From an uncultured bacterium (lineage in GTDB: Bacteria > Myxococcota_A > Polyangia > Polyangiales > Houyiibacteriaceae), in the NCBI GenBank assembly GCA_938024995.1, contig CALJDU010000008.1, positions 115,062 through 179,061 on the forward strand: a stretch of 64,000 nucleotides of DNA, read 5' to 3'. This document shows positions 40,067 to 48,356 of the stretch, piece by piece. Made by a program: the position numbers and the translations under genes. Numbering within the stretch: position 1 is the first letter of the stretch; every line of letters starts with the position of its first letter. The notes beneath the pieces are model-generated. The model worked only from the letters and a program-made list of their open reading frames with translations. It made no database searches and was not told the origin of the DNA.

Positions 40067-41056
40067 CTAGGCGACGTAGACCACGCGCGGCAGCCCTCGC
40101 GCCTCGACCAGTGCCCGCGCCGTCGCCCTTGCTCCACGGGCCCCCAGCGCGACGAGGAGCGTTTCGTCCTCGGCCAGCGTCACCCCGTCGACCGCTTCGA
40201 TCGGTGCGCCCCGCGCGACGCTCCCGATCTTCTTCGGATCGATGTCGAGGAAGCGACAGACCTTCAGGCCATGGCCCTCAAGCGCGCGCGCGAACCGCTT
40301 CCCGGTTTTCCCCGCCCCCCACATCACGAGCCGCGATCCGTGGAGTGAGGGAGCCAAGTGACGCGCCTTCAGCTCTCGAATGGCCGCGTGTGAGTAGCGG
40401 GGGTCCGTGAACGTGAGTCGGCCCTCGCCGTGACGCCAGCGCAGGAGCACGCGTTCAACCTTCGCGAAGTCGCCAAGCGCAGCGAGGCGCAGGAACAGAT
40501 CGTAGTCTTCTGGAAACGGACCGTCTCGATAGCCGCCGATCGACGCAACAGCGGATGCGCGCATCATCACGGAGGGATGGCAGAGCGGGGACTCGACGAA
40601 GAGGTCGCGCCGATGCGCGTCAGGCGTCACGAGCGAGTTCTGCCAAGCGACATAGCGCGCGAGACCAGCCTGCACTCGCTCTTGAGGAAACGCCTCGACG
40701 AAGCTCCCGCACGCGACCACCGTCGATCGCGCGTCGAGGAGCTCGACCTGCGCCGCGAAGCGCCCTGGAAGCGAGACATCATCGGCGTCCATCCGCGCGA
40801 TCAGCGAACCTCGCGCGAGCGCAAGACCGCGCGAGAGCGCCTCGGTGATCCCGACTCCCTCTGTTCTCAGAAAGCGAACGCGATCGTCGGCGACGGCTCG
40901 CGCGACCTCCGCGGACCCATCGCGCGATCCATCGTCGATCGCGATCACTTCGAAGGTCGGCCCCTTCTGCACGAGCACAGACGCCAGCGCTTCCGCGATC
41001 GTCATCGTCGCGTCTCGAAAGGGCAGCAATACAGAGACGCGCGGCGCGTCGGTCAC
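40067..41056 (-). CDS. Family 2 glycosyltransferase with C-terminal Rossmann-like domain
   Basis: The 329-aa protein starts at GTG 41056, 4 bp after the stop of the upstream gene; a longer frame overlaps that gene and is rejected. The GT-A fold starts VSVLLPFRDATMTIAEALAS. EVIAIDDGSRDGSAEV and ARMDADDVSLPGRF carry the nucleotide and metal Asp residues (DDGS, DADD). GPFPEDYDLFLRLA is the catalytic EDxxL-like motif. Residues about 235-329 form a second domain, RLVMWGAGKTGKRFARALEG and FLDIDPKKIGS, resembling a nucleotide-binding Rossmann fold as in some sugar-modifying fusions. Substrate unknown. The product may modify surface polysaccharide. Confidence 0.82.
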   Translation of the reverse strand: MTDAPRVSVLLPFRDATMTIAEALASVLVQKGPTFEVIAIDDGSRDGSAEVARAVADDRVRFLRTEGVGITEALSRGLALARGSLIARMDADDVSLPGRFAAQVELLDARSTVVACGSFVEAFPQERVQAGLARYVAWQNSLVTPDAHRRDLFVESPLCHPSVMMRASAVASIGGYRDGPFPEDYDLFLRLAALGDFAKVERVLLRWRHGEGRLTFTDPRYSHAAIRELKARHLAPSLHGSRLVMWGAGKTGKRFARALEGHGLKVCRFLDIDPKKIGSVARGAPIEAVDGVTLAEDETLLVALGARGARATARALVEARGLPRVVYVA

Positions 41057-41060
41057 GCGA

Positions 41061-42530
41061 TCAGAACGCGGTCTGCTCGAGCGTCGACACGGGCTCTGCG
41101 GCGAGGTTGGAAAGGTGCTCGAGCACCGACGGGTACATCGCGGCGAGCTCATTGAAGCGAGAAGCCGGGAGCCGGAGCAAGAGCACGTCGGTGCCCGCGC
41201 GCGCGTCGATCTCCGACGGGGACTGCGTCAAGAGCGAGCGCTGCCCGATCATTTGGCCAAGGCTCACCTTGTGGACGTCGCCGCGGTGCAACGCGTCCAG
41301 GCGACCGAGCAGCGGGATGTAGAGCCCGTCGCTTCGCTTGCCGCTCGCCATCAGTGTCGTGCCTTCCTCGAGGCGACGCACCTCAAAGAGCGAAGCTAGC
41401 TCCTTACGCGTACCCGGGTCGAACGCCGAAAAGAGCGGGGAGTTGACGAGGAGGTTTCCGATGAGGCGCCGCGTCAAGAGCTCGAGCAAGAGGTCACCAA
41501 CCGCCGCGTGCTCTTCGACGAGCTGGTCGAGAACGGTTTTGGGGATCTCGAGCGCGCGGACGTGGCCGACCGCGGTGACCTCCGCGCGTCTACGCACGTC
41601 ATCCAAAAGACATGACTCGCCGACGATATCGCCTTCTCCAAGCGAGACCTGACCGCTGCCCATCTCGACCGCGACGTTACCCTCAATAATCGCGAACACC
41701 GAGTCGGCGTGGTCGCCTTTCTTGATGAGCAGCTCACGGTCTTTCAGGTCGAGAAGGTTCGACTCCATGACGATCCGTCGAAGGACCGCGAGCGGGACCT
41801 CGGCGAAAAGAGGCATCGATGGGAGCCGGGCAACCTCGGCGGCGGTAGGCCCCGCGTGGTCACCTCCGTGATTCGTAGCGTCGCTCTTCGGGAGCGGAGG
41901 CGGGGCGTCGCGGCCGACCAATTCGATCTCGGAGAGGTCGATCTCGATCGCGTCTTCGTCGTCCTCCAAATCGAGGAACCGAATCTCGTCGTCATCGCCG
42001 TCGACCACGCGTTCCAGGGTGACCGCGTCGAAGGTAAAGCTCTTGCGGCGCCGCGGTGCCGGAGGTGGCGGAGGTGGCCCCGCGGGCTCCGGGATGTTGG
42101 GAAGCGCGGGTGCGGTCGGCACCGCCGAGACCACCTCGAGCACGTCGTCGTCGATCTCGAGGATCAGATCGTCTTCAAGCGCGCTGACGCTTGAGCGACG
42201 CTGCCGTCGGTGAAGGCGACGCGCTTCTTCCGGACGCACACTCTCGAGGACGTCCGTTCGCGAGGGCTCAATCTCAAGGATGACTTTCGCCATCGCGGCG
42301 GCACGGGCGACGAAGCCGGCAGAGGCGTAGAGCGTGACGGCCTGCTCGTAGGCATCGACCGCGTGATGCTCCTTGCCGATCCGCTTGAGGAGATCGCCTT
42401 TACGGTGTGGCCAACGCGGCTCTTTGGGATCCACGACGGACAGCTCGTCGTAGATACGGAGCGCATCGCCGAAGCGCTCCTTTCGGAGGGCGGTGTTGAG
42501 CTTGTCGCGGAGCTTGGCGAGCGTTGCCAT
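41061..42530 (-). CDS. TPR protein with two cyclic-nucleotide-binding domains
   Basis: The 489-aa protein has an N-terminal helical TPR-like part (residues 1-90: LNTALRKERFGDALRIYDEL, EHHAVDAYEQAVTLYASAGF). A Pro-rich and acidic linker (about 135-225) follows, then two cNMP-binding domains at about 235-345 (LFAEVPLAVLRRIVMESNLL, VFAIIEGNVAVEMG, GEGDIVGESCLL) and 350-470 (LFSAFDPGTRKELASLFEVR, GLYIPLLGRLDALH, SLGQMIGQRSLL). The phosphate-cassette Gly-Glu (GES) in the first copy fits ligand binding; the second (GQRS) lacks the Glu and may be non-binding. No output domain is visible. It is followed, 4 bp later, by the glycosyltransferase gene. Role in cAMP or c-di-GMP sensing is inferred. Confidence 0.75.
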   Translation of the reverse strand: MATLAKLRDKLNTALRKERFGDALRIYDELSVVDPKEPRWPHRKGDLLKRIGKEHHAVDAYEQAVTLYASAGFVARAAAMAKVILEIEPSRTDVLESVRPEEARRLHRRQRRSSVSALEDDLILEIDDDVLEVVSAVPTAPALPNIPEPAGPPPPPPAPRRRKSFTFDAVTLERVVDGDDDEIRFLDLEDDEDAIEIDLSEIELVGRDAPPPLPKSDATNHGGDHAGPTAAEVARLPSMPLFAEVPLAVLRRIVMESNLLDLKDRELLIKKGDHADSVFAIIEGNVAVEMGSGQVSLGEGDIVGESCLLDDVRRRAEVTAVGHVRALEIPKTVLDQLVEEHAAVGDLLLELLTRRLIGNLLVNSPLFSAFDPGTRKELASLFEVRRLEEGTTLMASGKRSDGLYIPLLGRLDALHRGDVHKVSLGQMIGQRSLLTQSPSEIDARAGTDVLLLRLPASRFNELAAMYPSVLEHLSNLAAEPVSTLEQTAF

Positions 42531-42644
42531 ACCGCCAGAGGGTAGCCGAACTCATGGCGAAGTGGTCGAAGTCTGACCACCAAAGACTCCAAGACCACGC
42601 TGAAGGGCGACAGGGTATTTCTCGCCGCGCTGGACCCGCGACGC

Positions 42645-42797
42645 GCTAGATTGCATCTCATAACCTCCCTCGGTGCTGGGGCGGTTGGGAGCGTCCTCGC
42701 GACGACGGCAATGCCGCATATTTTCGAGTCGTACGGACGGCTGCGGATGGCGTGAACCGGACGGCTGAGCACCGAGGGTTATGAGATGCGCTCTAGC
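42645..42797 (+). repeat. Long inverted repeat covering the start of the ABC1 kinase gene
   Basis: The arm 42653-42677 pairs with 42768-42789 through 22 bp, with only a 3-base bulge. Six more bp pair outward (GCTAGA at 42645-42650 with TCTAGC at 42792-42797) after a 2-base mismatch. The right arm contains the ribosome site GAGGG (42774-42778) and the ATG at 42786. The loop of about 90 bases holds nested complementary pieces (CGGTT with AACCG; ACGAC with GTCGT; GGCAATGCC). If transcribed to the right, the 5' arm would hide the start region. Alternatively it is a MITE or REP-like repeat; its ends resemble the 35344-35391 repeat. Confidence 0.75.
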
Positions 42798-44225
42798 CTT
42801 CCCGCCCCCGCTCTGCGTATGCTCCAGTCGTCCATGGCGCTACTCATCCGGCTGATTCGCGCTTTGTGGGTATTCGGGCTCATCCTCGGGAGCTACCTCT
42901 TCCACTTATTCTTGCTGAGGCTCTTTCGAGAGTGGGAGATCGCGCCGGACGGCCAGGAGCTCCCTGTCGCGCCGCCGTGGCTGGTCGAGCGGCGCAAGCG
43001 CGTCGACGAAAGAAACGCGAAGCGGCTGCTCGCCGGCACGCTCTCGCTCCGTGGCGTCTACATCAAGCTCGGTCAGGTCTTGTCGATCATGGGCGGCTTC
43101 CTTCCGCGGGTCTACGCGAAGGAGCTCGAGTCGCTCCAAGACGCGGTCCCGCCGCGACCGTACGAGGAACTGGTCCGCGCGTTCCAACGCTCGCTGGGCA
43201 AACACCCGCGCGAACTCTTCGCGACGATCGAGGAAGAGCCACTCGCCGCGGCGTCCCTCGGCCAGGTTCATCGCGCGACCCTTCCCGACGGCCGTGATGT
43301 CGCGGTGAAATTTCTCTACCCCGGTATCCGCGGGGTGGTCGCGACCGACATGAAGGTCATCCGCCTCGCGATGTGGGTCTACCGCTCCTTCGTCCCGATT
43401 CAGAACATCGAAGTGGTGCACGATTCGCTCGAAGATCTGCTCCGCCGCGAGACCGACTACGTTCACGAGGCGCGCTGCATGGAGCGCGTGTACGCAAACT
43501 ACGCCGACCAGGACGACATCCTCGTGCCCGAGGTCATCCCCTTCGCGAGCACCCGTGACGTACTCACGATGACGTTCATGGAGGGAGCAAAGATCACCAG
43601 CTTCGACGAGATCGCGGCGCTCGGGATCGATCGTGTCGCGATCGCGACGCGCCTCGTCCAGTGCTTCTACCAGCAGGTGTTCGTCGACCGTTTCTTCCAT
43701 GCCGATCCGCACCCCGGAAACTTCCTCGTGCAAGCAGGACCGACGCCTTCGCAACCCAAGATCGTTATCTTGGACTTCGGCGCCATCTGCGACGTCGAAG
43801 AGCAAACCGTCAACGGGATGGTCGACGTACTGCGAGGGTTCTTCGAGCAACGCGACGAGCTGGTGCTCAGCGGGATCGAGACGATCGGGTTCCACGCCCC
43901 CGGCGGAGATCGCGCTCTGCTGGAGTCGACCGTAAAGACGTACTTCGAGAAGCTCTTGAAGATCGAAGACCGGACCGCGGGAGCGCTCATGCGCGCCGAC
44001 GCGAGCGAACTCGAGTCGCTGATCGATCCTGAAGTAGAGCGCCAGAACCTCCGCCGCTTGATGCGCTCGGTCCGCTACCCCGATGGCTGGTTCTACGTCG
44101 AGCGCGCGTCGGTCCTGATGTTCTGGCTCGCCGGTCAAATCGCGCCGGACCTCGACACGCTGCAGGTCGGCTTCCCGTACGTCATGCCGCTCATCGCAGA
44201 CCGACTCGCGCGCGCCAACGCCTAG
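42786..44225 (+). CDS. ABC1/UbiB atypical kinase family protein
   Basis: The 479-aa protein has an N-terminal membrane helix (ALWVFGLILGSYLFHLFLL). The UbiB-type kinase core carries YIKLGQVLSI (the KxGQ motif), EPLAAASLGQVHRATL (Ala-rich loop in place of the P-loop), VAVKFLYPGI, HADPHPGNFLV (catalytic) and VILDFGAICDV (metal Asp). Family members support quinone or lipid biosynthesis or transport at the membrane. The protein lacks adjacent ubi/men genes. ATG 42786 is preceded by GAGGG at 7 bases; ATGs at 42819 and 42834 are alternatives. The start lies in the right arm of the inverted repeat at 42645-42797, suggesting translation control by structure. Confidence 0.88.
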   Translation: MRSSLPAPALRMLQSSMALLIRLIRALWVFGLILGSYLFHLFLLRLFREWEIAPDGQELPVAPPWLVERRKRVDERNAKRLLAGTLSLRGVYIKLGQVLSIMGGFLPRVYAKELESLQDAVPPRPYEELVRAFQRSLGKHPRELFATIEEEPLAAASLGQVHRATLPDGRDVAVKFLYPGIRGVVATDMKVIRLAMWVYRSFVPIQNIEVVHDSLEDLLRRETDYVHEARCMERVYANYADQDDILVPEVIPFASTRDVLTMTFMEGAKITSFDEIAALGIDRVAIATRLVQCFYQQVFVDRFFHADPHPGNFLVQAGPTPSQPKIVILDFGAICDVEEQTVNGMVDVLRGFFEQRDELVLSGIETIGFHAPGGDRALLESTVKTYFEKLLKIEDRTAGALMRADASELESLIDPEVERQNLRRLMRSVRYPDGWFYVERASVLMFWLAGQIAPDLDTLQVGFPYVMPLIADRLARANA

Positions 44226-45202
44226 CCTGCTCGAGCGGCAGGAGGCGCTCTCCGTCGACCCTTGTTGCGCGCTCCCCGGCGCTTTTTGCGGGCCGCCGGG
44301 ATCAGCCGCAGGCCGCTCTCGGCGACCCCGATGCGCACCTCGGCCCCAAACGGAAACGGAACGCGGTCGTCTTCGATGCCATCGCCGAAGATGACACCGG
44401 CCTCGTTCATCTCCGACCGGACGACGAGCGCGTCTTGATCCGCCAGGGTGCCCTGTGTCAGCGAGCACCCGGTGGACACGCTCGGGAACGCTTCTCGAAC
44501 AAAGAACGAGAGCCGCCGCGCGAGCGGAGAAGACGGCAGCACGCCGGCCGCTCCGCGCTCACGAGAAATCGAACGCGCCCACCCTGTCGCTCCGGTGCCG
44601 GTCGCGACGATCAACCCCGACGAGCTCTGGCGCTCCACGGACTCCCCGCGCGAGATGACGTAGCGCGCAGATTGATGCGTCCGCTGCCCTACGAATATCT
44701 CGTTGAGCGCGGTGAGGCGCTGCCCGTCGCTCAGTACCGCTTCGACCATCGCGCGCTCTTCCGATGCGTGCTCTCCGCGGTCCACCTCCGTCAACAGGCG
44801 CGGAAGCCCGTCGACCGCGTGCTGCACGAGGACTCCGTCCCAGCGCGCGGGGTCCGGGTTCACGCCGATCACCGGCTGCGCGTGCAGGTACTTCGCGACG
44901 TTCGCGACCAACCCATCTTGTCCGACCGCGATGATCACGTCGGTCGACCCGAAGACGTAGCGACTCAGATCACGTCGGGTCAGCTTCGCGCGGCGCCACT
45001 CTTTGGGGATGGCGCTCATCGCCGCGTCGACCACCGCCTCATGCTTGAGATGTCGCTCGAAGACGTCATCGATGCGTTGGCCTCGGGTCTTCAAGAAGAA
45101 CTCGACCTGACCTCGGGTCCCATGTCGCGAGAGCAGCTCGGTGTACTCCGTCGCGCGGGTAATCACGACCGCGCGAGGCGGAGAGGCGTGACGCGAGCTC
45201 AT
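44222..45202 (-). CDS. Divergent NAD-kinase-like protein
   Basis: The 326-aa protein follows the NAD kinase fold. TDVIIAVGQDGLVANVAKYL (residues 88-107) is the usual GGDGT region but reads GQDGL. VIGVNPDP follows, then ALNEIFVGQ (NE at 167-168, NAD-binding) and SSSGLIVATGTGATGWARSI (TGTGATGW at 201-208, normally TPTGSTAY). The Asp of GGDG is kept; the Gly and Thr changes could alter phosphate-donor use. The N-terminal 85 residues are longer than usual. A basic C-terminal tail (RKKRRGARNKGRRRAP) may contact nucleic acid or membrane. It overlaps the SPFH gene by 4 bp and sits two genes from NrtR. True NAD kinase or a diverged lipid/nucleoside kinase: both are open. Confidence 0.75.
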   Translation of the reverse strand: MSSRHASPPRAVVITRATEYTELLSRHGTRGQVEFFLKTRGQRIDDVFERHLKHEAVVDAAMSAIPKEWRRAKLTRRDLSRYVFGSTDVIIAVGQDGLVANVAKYLHAQPVIGVNPDPARWDGVLVQHAVDGLPRLLTEVDRGEHASEERAMVEAVLSDGQRLTALNEIFVGQRTHQSARYVISRGESVERQSSSGLIVATGTGATGWARSISRERGAAGVLPSSPLARRLSFFVREAFPSVSTGCSLTQGTLADQDALVVRSEMNEAGVIFGDGIEDDRVPFPFGAEVRIGVAESGLRLIPAARKKRRGARNKGRRRAPPAARAG

Positions 45203-46350
45203 AACTCGGGCTCCAGCTTCTCGAACACAGGTGCAGGTGCGGCGAGCTTCTTGGTCCCCGCGCGGACGAGATCCGTCAGCATCGGGGAGAGCATCTCCGG
45301 CGCGATCGAGAGGTGCTCGATCGTGTGGAGCTTCCCAGCCAGCTCGTGCGCGGCGAGCGCCATGACGAGCGGCGTGGGGACGTCGCGATGAATGTCCATC
45401 CGCTTTTCTTCTGCTTCGATTCGCGCCGCCTCCAGCACGCGCAAGGAGGCCGCTTCGCCTTCGCCCACGATGCGCTTCTTCGTCGCGATGGACTCGGCCC
45501 GGATCTTGGACTCCTTCGCCTGCGCGGAGGCCGCCTCAAGATCCCGCGCGAGCTTGGCGTCCGCGGCCAGCTTCCCGCGCTCAAGCTTCGCGACGATCTC
45601 GAGCTCCTGCGTCTCCGCCTTCTCCGAGATCGCGCGCCGGTCGTTCTGCGCTCGCTGCGCGATGAGGTCCTCTTCGCGACGCGCCAGCTCGATCTTGTTC
45701 TGGAGCTCGTTCTCCTGAATCGCGCGTTCCTTTTCGACCGCGAGCGCCCGACGCGCGAACGCGGCTTCGTCTGCCGAGGTCTGGATCTCCTCACGGGTTG
45801 GCGCCTCAAGCGCGCGCTCGAGATCGGTGGTCGGCTTCACCGCGCTCATTCGGAGCGACACGATCTCGAGACCCATGCTCGGGAGCGTCTCGTCGCTGGC
45901 GAGGCCTGCCTTCACTCGGGTACGGATCTCGTCGAGCCCGGTCGCGAGGACATCGCGCACGTCTTGTTTCGCGATCCACGCTCGGGCGATCTGTTCGGCG
46001 CGCTGGTGAAGCGTCTGCGCGATCGTCAGGAGCGGTTTCTCGAGGTGCCGGCCCTTGTTCAGATCAATGCTGAAGTCGACACGTTCCGCGAGCAGCTCGG
46101 GATCGTGAACCCTGAACGTCAACACGCCCTGCGCGCTGACCTCCTGATAGTCACGGGTCCGCGCGCTGAAGAAGAGCGCGAGCTCGCGGTCGTCGACCGG
46201 CACTTCCGCCAAGCTGGTCGACATGGGCAGGAACCAAAAGGAGAGCCCGCGCCCGCTCGAGAGGAGCTTCCCGTTTCGGTAACGGAGAAGATGCGCGGCG
46301 TGCTCACCGCGGAGGTGACGGAGGAAGAGGAAGTTTCGAATTTCGGCCAT
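45199..46350 (-). CDS. SPFH/band-7 domain protein
   Basis: The 383-aa protein starts at ATG 46350. No clear membrane helix is seen at the N terminus (MAEIRNFLFLRHLRGEHAAH). The SPFH region (about 20-190) has LLRYRNGKLLSSGRGLSFWF, VPVDDRELALFF, QEVSAQGVLTFRV and LASDETLPSMGLEIVSLRMS. A long charged coiled coil (about 205-320, EKERAIQENELQNKIELARR) drives assembly into rings. A flotillin-like tail follows (HELAGKLHTIEHLSIAPEML). Such proteins organise membrane zones or hold proteases. ATGA overlap with the NAD-kinase-like gene implies joint action. It lies 79 bp after nrtR. Confidence 0.87.
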   Translation of the reverse strand: MAEIRNFLFLRHLRGEHAAHLLRYRNGKLLSSGRGLSFWFLPMSTSLAEVPVDDRELALFFSARTRDYQEVSAQGVLTFRVHDPELLAERVDFSIDLNKGRHLEKPLLTIAQTLHQRAEQIARAWIAKQDVRDVLATGLDEIRTRVKAGLASDETLPSMGLEIVSLRMSAVKPTTDLERALEAPTREEIQTSADEAAFARRALAVEKERAIQENELQNKIELARREEDLIAQRAQNDRRAISEKAETQELEIVAKLERGKLAADAKLARDLEAASAQAKESKIRAESIATKKRIVGEGEAASLRVLEAARIEAEEKRMDIHRDVPTPLVMALAAHELAGKLHTIEHLSIAPEMLSPMLTDLVRAGTKKLAAPAPVFEKLEPEL

Positions 46351-46429
46351 CGTGTTTCTCGCTTCTGTTAGACGGATCGGTGCACTCGCGCGGTGCGCGC
46401 GTGGAAGAACGTGGGGGAACGTGCGCGGC

Positions 46430-47170
46430 TTAGACCGCGCTTCGCTTCTGAAAGCGGTAGAGCTCGGCGGGTCGCCCGGGCCCATTGGAACGCGCGCCGG
46501 TCGCCTCAAGGTCACCGCTCGCGAGCATCGTCCGTCGGAACGAATCCTTGTTCATCGGGCGGCCCAAGATCGCTTCGTGAACGCGCCGCAGCTGGCGCAA
46601 CGTGAACCGCTCGGGGAGCAGCTGAAAACCGATCGGGGTGTAGCGGAGCTTGCCGCGTATGCGCTTCACCGCGGTCCCGAGAATTTCTGCGTGGTCGAAC
46701 GCGAGCTCGACCCGCTCGTCGAAGCTGTCGCCGTGCTCGACGTAAGCGTCGACGGATCCGCCGGTCTCGCCCTCCCATGGAACGCCAAGCTTGGCGAGGG
46801 TCGCGCCGTCGTGATCCGCGCGAACGCGCGCTTCGTCGATGAGCGCCATGTACGCCACGGTGATGACGCGTGTTCGAGGATCGCGCGTGGGTCGACCAAA
46901 GGTGTAGAGCTGCTCCACGAAGACATCGCTCACTCCCGCCTTGTCGCGAAGCGCGCGCGCGGCCGCCTCGTCGAGCGACTCGTCGATCCCGACGAACCCA
47001 CCGGGCAACGCAAACGCGCCGCGATGCGGATGCCGCTCCCGTTGGAGCAAGAGCGTAAACAACGCCGCATCTCGAACGGTCAGCAACGCGACATCCACGC
47101 TCACGGAAGGACGCGCGTAACGTGATGCGTCGTAGGCCGCGAGGAAGGATTCTTCGGTGTCATGCGTCAT
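46430..47170 (-). CDS. NrtR-family Nudix-related transcriptional regulator
   Basis: The 246-aa protein (ATG 47170) has a Nudix-like domain (VSVDVALLTVRDAALFTLLL, FALPGGFVGIDESLDEAAAR) and a C-terminal winged helix (YTPIGFQLLPERFTLRQLRR, GRPMNKDSFRRTML). The Nudix box REUXEEXG has become RALRDKAG, losing its catalytic Glu residues, as is usual in NrtR regulators, which bind ADP-ribose or NAD-derived ligands instead of hydrolysing them. NrtR controls NAD synthesis and salvage genes. Here the next gene is an SPFH protein and then a NAD-kinase-like protein, which are probable targets. Possible operator/promoter sequence is at 47193-47240. Confidence 0.88.
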   Translation of the reverse strand: MTHDTEESFLAAYDASRYARPSVSVDVALLTVRDAALFTLLLQRERHPHRGAFALPGGFVGIDESLDEAAARALRDKAGVSDVFVEQLYTFGRPTRDPRTRVITVAYMALIDEARVRADHDGATLAKLGVPWEGETGGSVDAYVEHGDSFDERVELAFDHAEILGTAVKRIRGKLRYTPIGFQLLPERFTLRQLRRVHEAILGRPMNKDSFRRTMLASGDLEATGARSNGPGRPAELYRFQKRSAV

Positions 47171-47192
47171 TGGAATGAGGTTGCGTTGGAGA

Positions 47193-47240
47193 GTGTCGTT
47201 CCGACACCTATTGTTTAGATACGACAAACATATATGTCAA
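47193..47240 (-). promoter_or_regulatory. Putative promoter and operator of nrtR
   Basis: Minus strand has an exact -35 TTGACA (47240-47235), then an AT-rich stretch (TATATGTTTG) with possible -10 near 47222-47215. A 6-bp inverted repeat GTGTCG-TTC-CGACAC (47193-47207) lies 23 bp upstream of the ATG. The perfect palindrome ACATATATGT lies at 47228-47237. The operator assignment is a guess; I did not match it to a published NrtR box. Confidence 0.4.
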
Positions 47241-47336
47241 CCGCATCTATATAGCGGACTCGAAAAAGGACGCGAACAGAGCCAGTTCGCCCTGTCCGCG
47301 CAAATCAGACGAGTCGCTCAGACCGATTCGAAGGGG

Positions 47337-48257
47337 CTACGGATCCCAGTCGATTCCGACACGCGTCCCCAGGAGCAACGAATGCACCGCCGGGCTCGCC
47401 CCGTCTGCCGGGAGCACCTCGTAGCCCACCCAGAGCAACGCGTAGGGCTGAAAGCCCGTCACCCGTAACGTCGAGAAGCCGAAGCCGATTGAAGCTCGGA
47501 CCCCTGGCGTCCGCATCTTTCCGCCTGTGAACCGCGTCACCGCCGCGACCTCAATGTCCCAGACCTGCGTCACGTTTCGCACACGAAATAGAAGCGGCAC
47601 CGCGGCGCTGAACACCGCCTCGAACGATCGACCGCCAGTGTCGGACTCAGGGAGGGTCCCCGCCCCACCAAACTCAAACCCGAGCGCGAGTGTGCTGCGC
47701 GATGAGATCCCATAGCCGAGCATCAAGCGCCCGCCACCACCCCCACCAAAGGCCACGTCGCCGCCCGAGAACGAGAGCGCACCGCTTCCCGCCGTCTCGC
47801 CATAGATGACCCATCGCTCCGCGTCGCTCTCAACGCCGGCGAACTCCTCGTCCGTTCTCAACCAGTAGGGACAACCCGACTCCGCGATCCGCGCGGTGTG
47901 ATCGAGGAGCATCTTGATTCGCTCCAGCCGACGCAGCTCACGGATCTCGCGGTTGAGCTCGCCGCGCTCCTCGAAGAGCGCACGCGAGGACCCTCCGCGC
48001 GCCTCGATCTGCTGGTCGAGCCACCACCCCAAGCGCTCACGAGTATCCGGCGTGGCGGTGCAGACAGCGCGCATCGATACATTGCCGGCCTCCTCCACCT
48101 CCTGCTCATCCACCACCCAGTCGGTCCCTTCGTGGAACTCGACCGCTTTGCGGAGGTCGCCGTAGAGCCCGCGCTCAGGTGACGTCTGTGGTTGCGCGCC
48201 ACATGCCCCAAGCGCGAAGAGCGCCGCGACGCCAATGACTTTAACCCCGGTTCGCAT
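47337..48257 (-). CDS. Lipoprotein with coiled segment and beta-barrel-like C terminus
   Basis: The 306-aa protein starts MRTGVKVIGVAALFALGAC (lipobox LGAC, Cys19). Residues 25-145 are helical with a charged coil (EERGELNREIRELRRLERIK). Residues about 150-306 are Gly-rich with alternating hydrophobic strands (GGGGGGRLMLGYGISSRSTL, FEAVFSAAVPLLFRV, GVRASIGFGFSTLRVTGFQP, SLLLGTRVGIDWDP), the pattern of an outer-membrane beta structure. The family is not recognised. It is 99 bp after the homocysteine methyltransferase gene on the same strand. Confidence 0.68.
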   Translation of the reverse strand: MRTGVKVIGVAALFALGACGAQPQTSPERGLYGDLRKAVEFHEGTDWVVDEQEVEEAGNVSMRAVCTATPDTRERLGWWLDQQIEARGGSSRALFEERGELNREIRELRRLERIKMLLDHTARIAESGCPYWLRTDEEFAGVESDAERWVIYGETAGSGALSFSGGDVAFGGGGGGRLMLGYGISSRSTLALGFEFGGAGTLPESDTGGRSFEAVFSAAVPLLFRVRNVTQVWDIEVAAVTRFTGGKMRTPGVRASIGFGFSTLRVTGFQPYALLWVGYEVLPADGASPAVHSLLLGTRVGIDWDP

Positions 48258-48356
48258 CGTTTGGAGCTAGTACCATACCCAGCGTTCGGGAAGCGCGTCG
48301 GAGCTTGGCGACGCGGTCCTCGGGCCGGGGGCCGATCGGTTCAAGTCGCGAGCGGT

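Noticed and set aside
42906..44468. 520-codon open frame on the minus strand
   Set aside because: Antisense to the ABC1 kinase gene and extends into the NAD-kinase-like gene; no domain.
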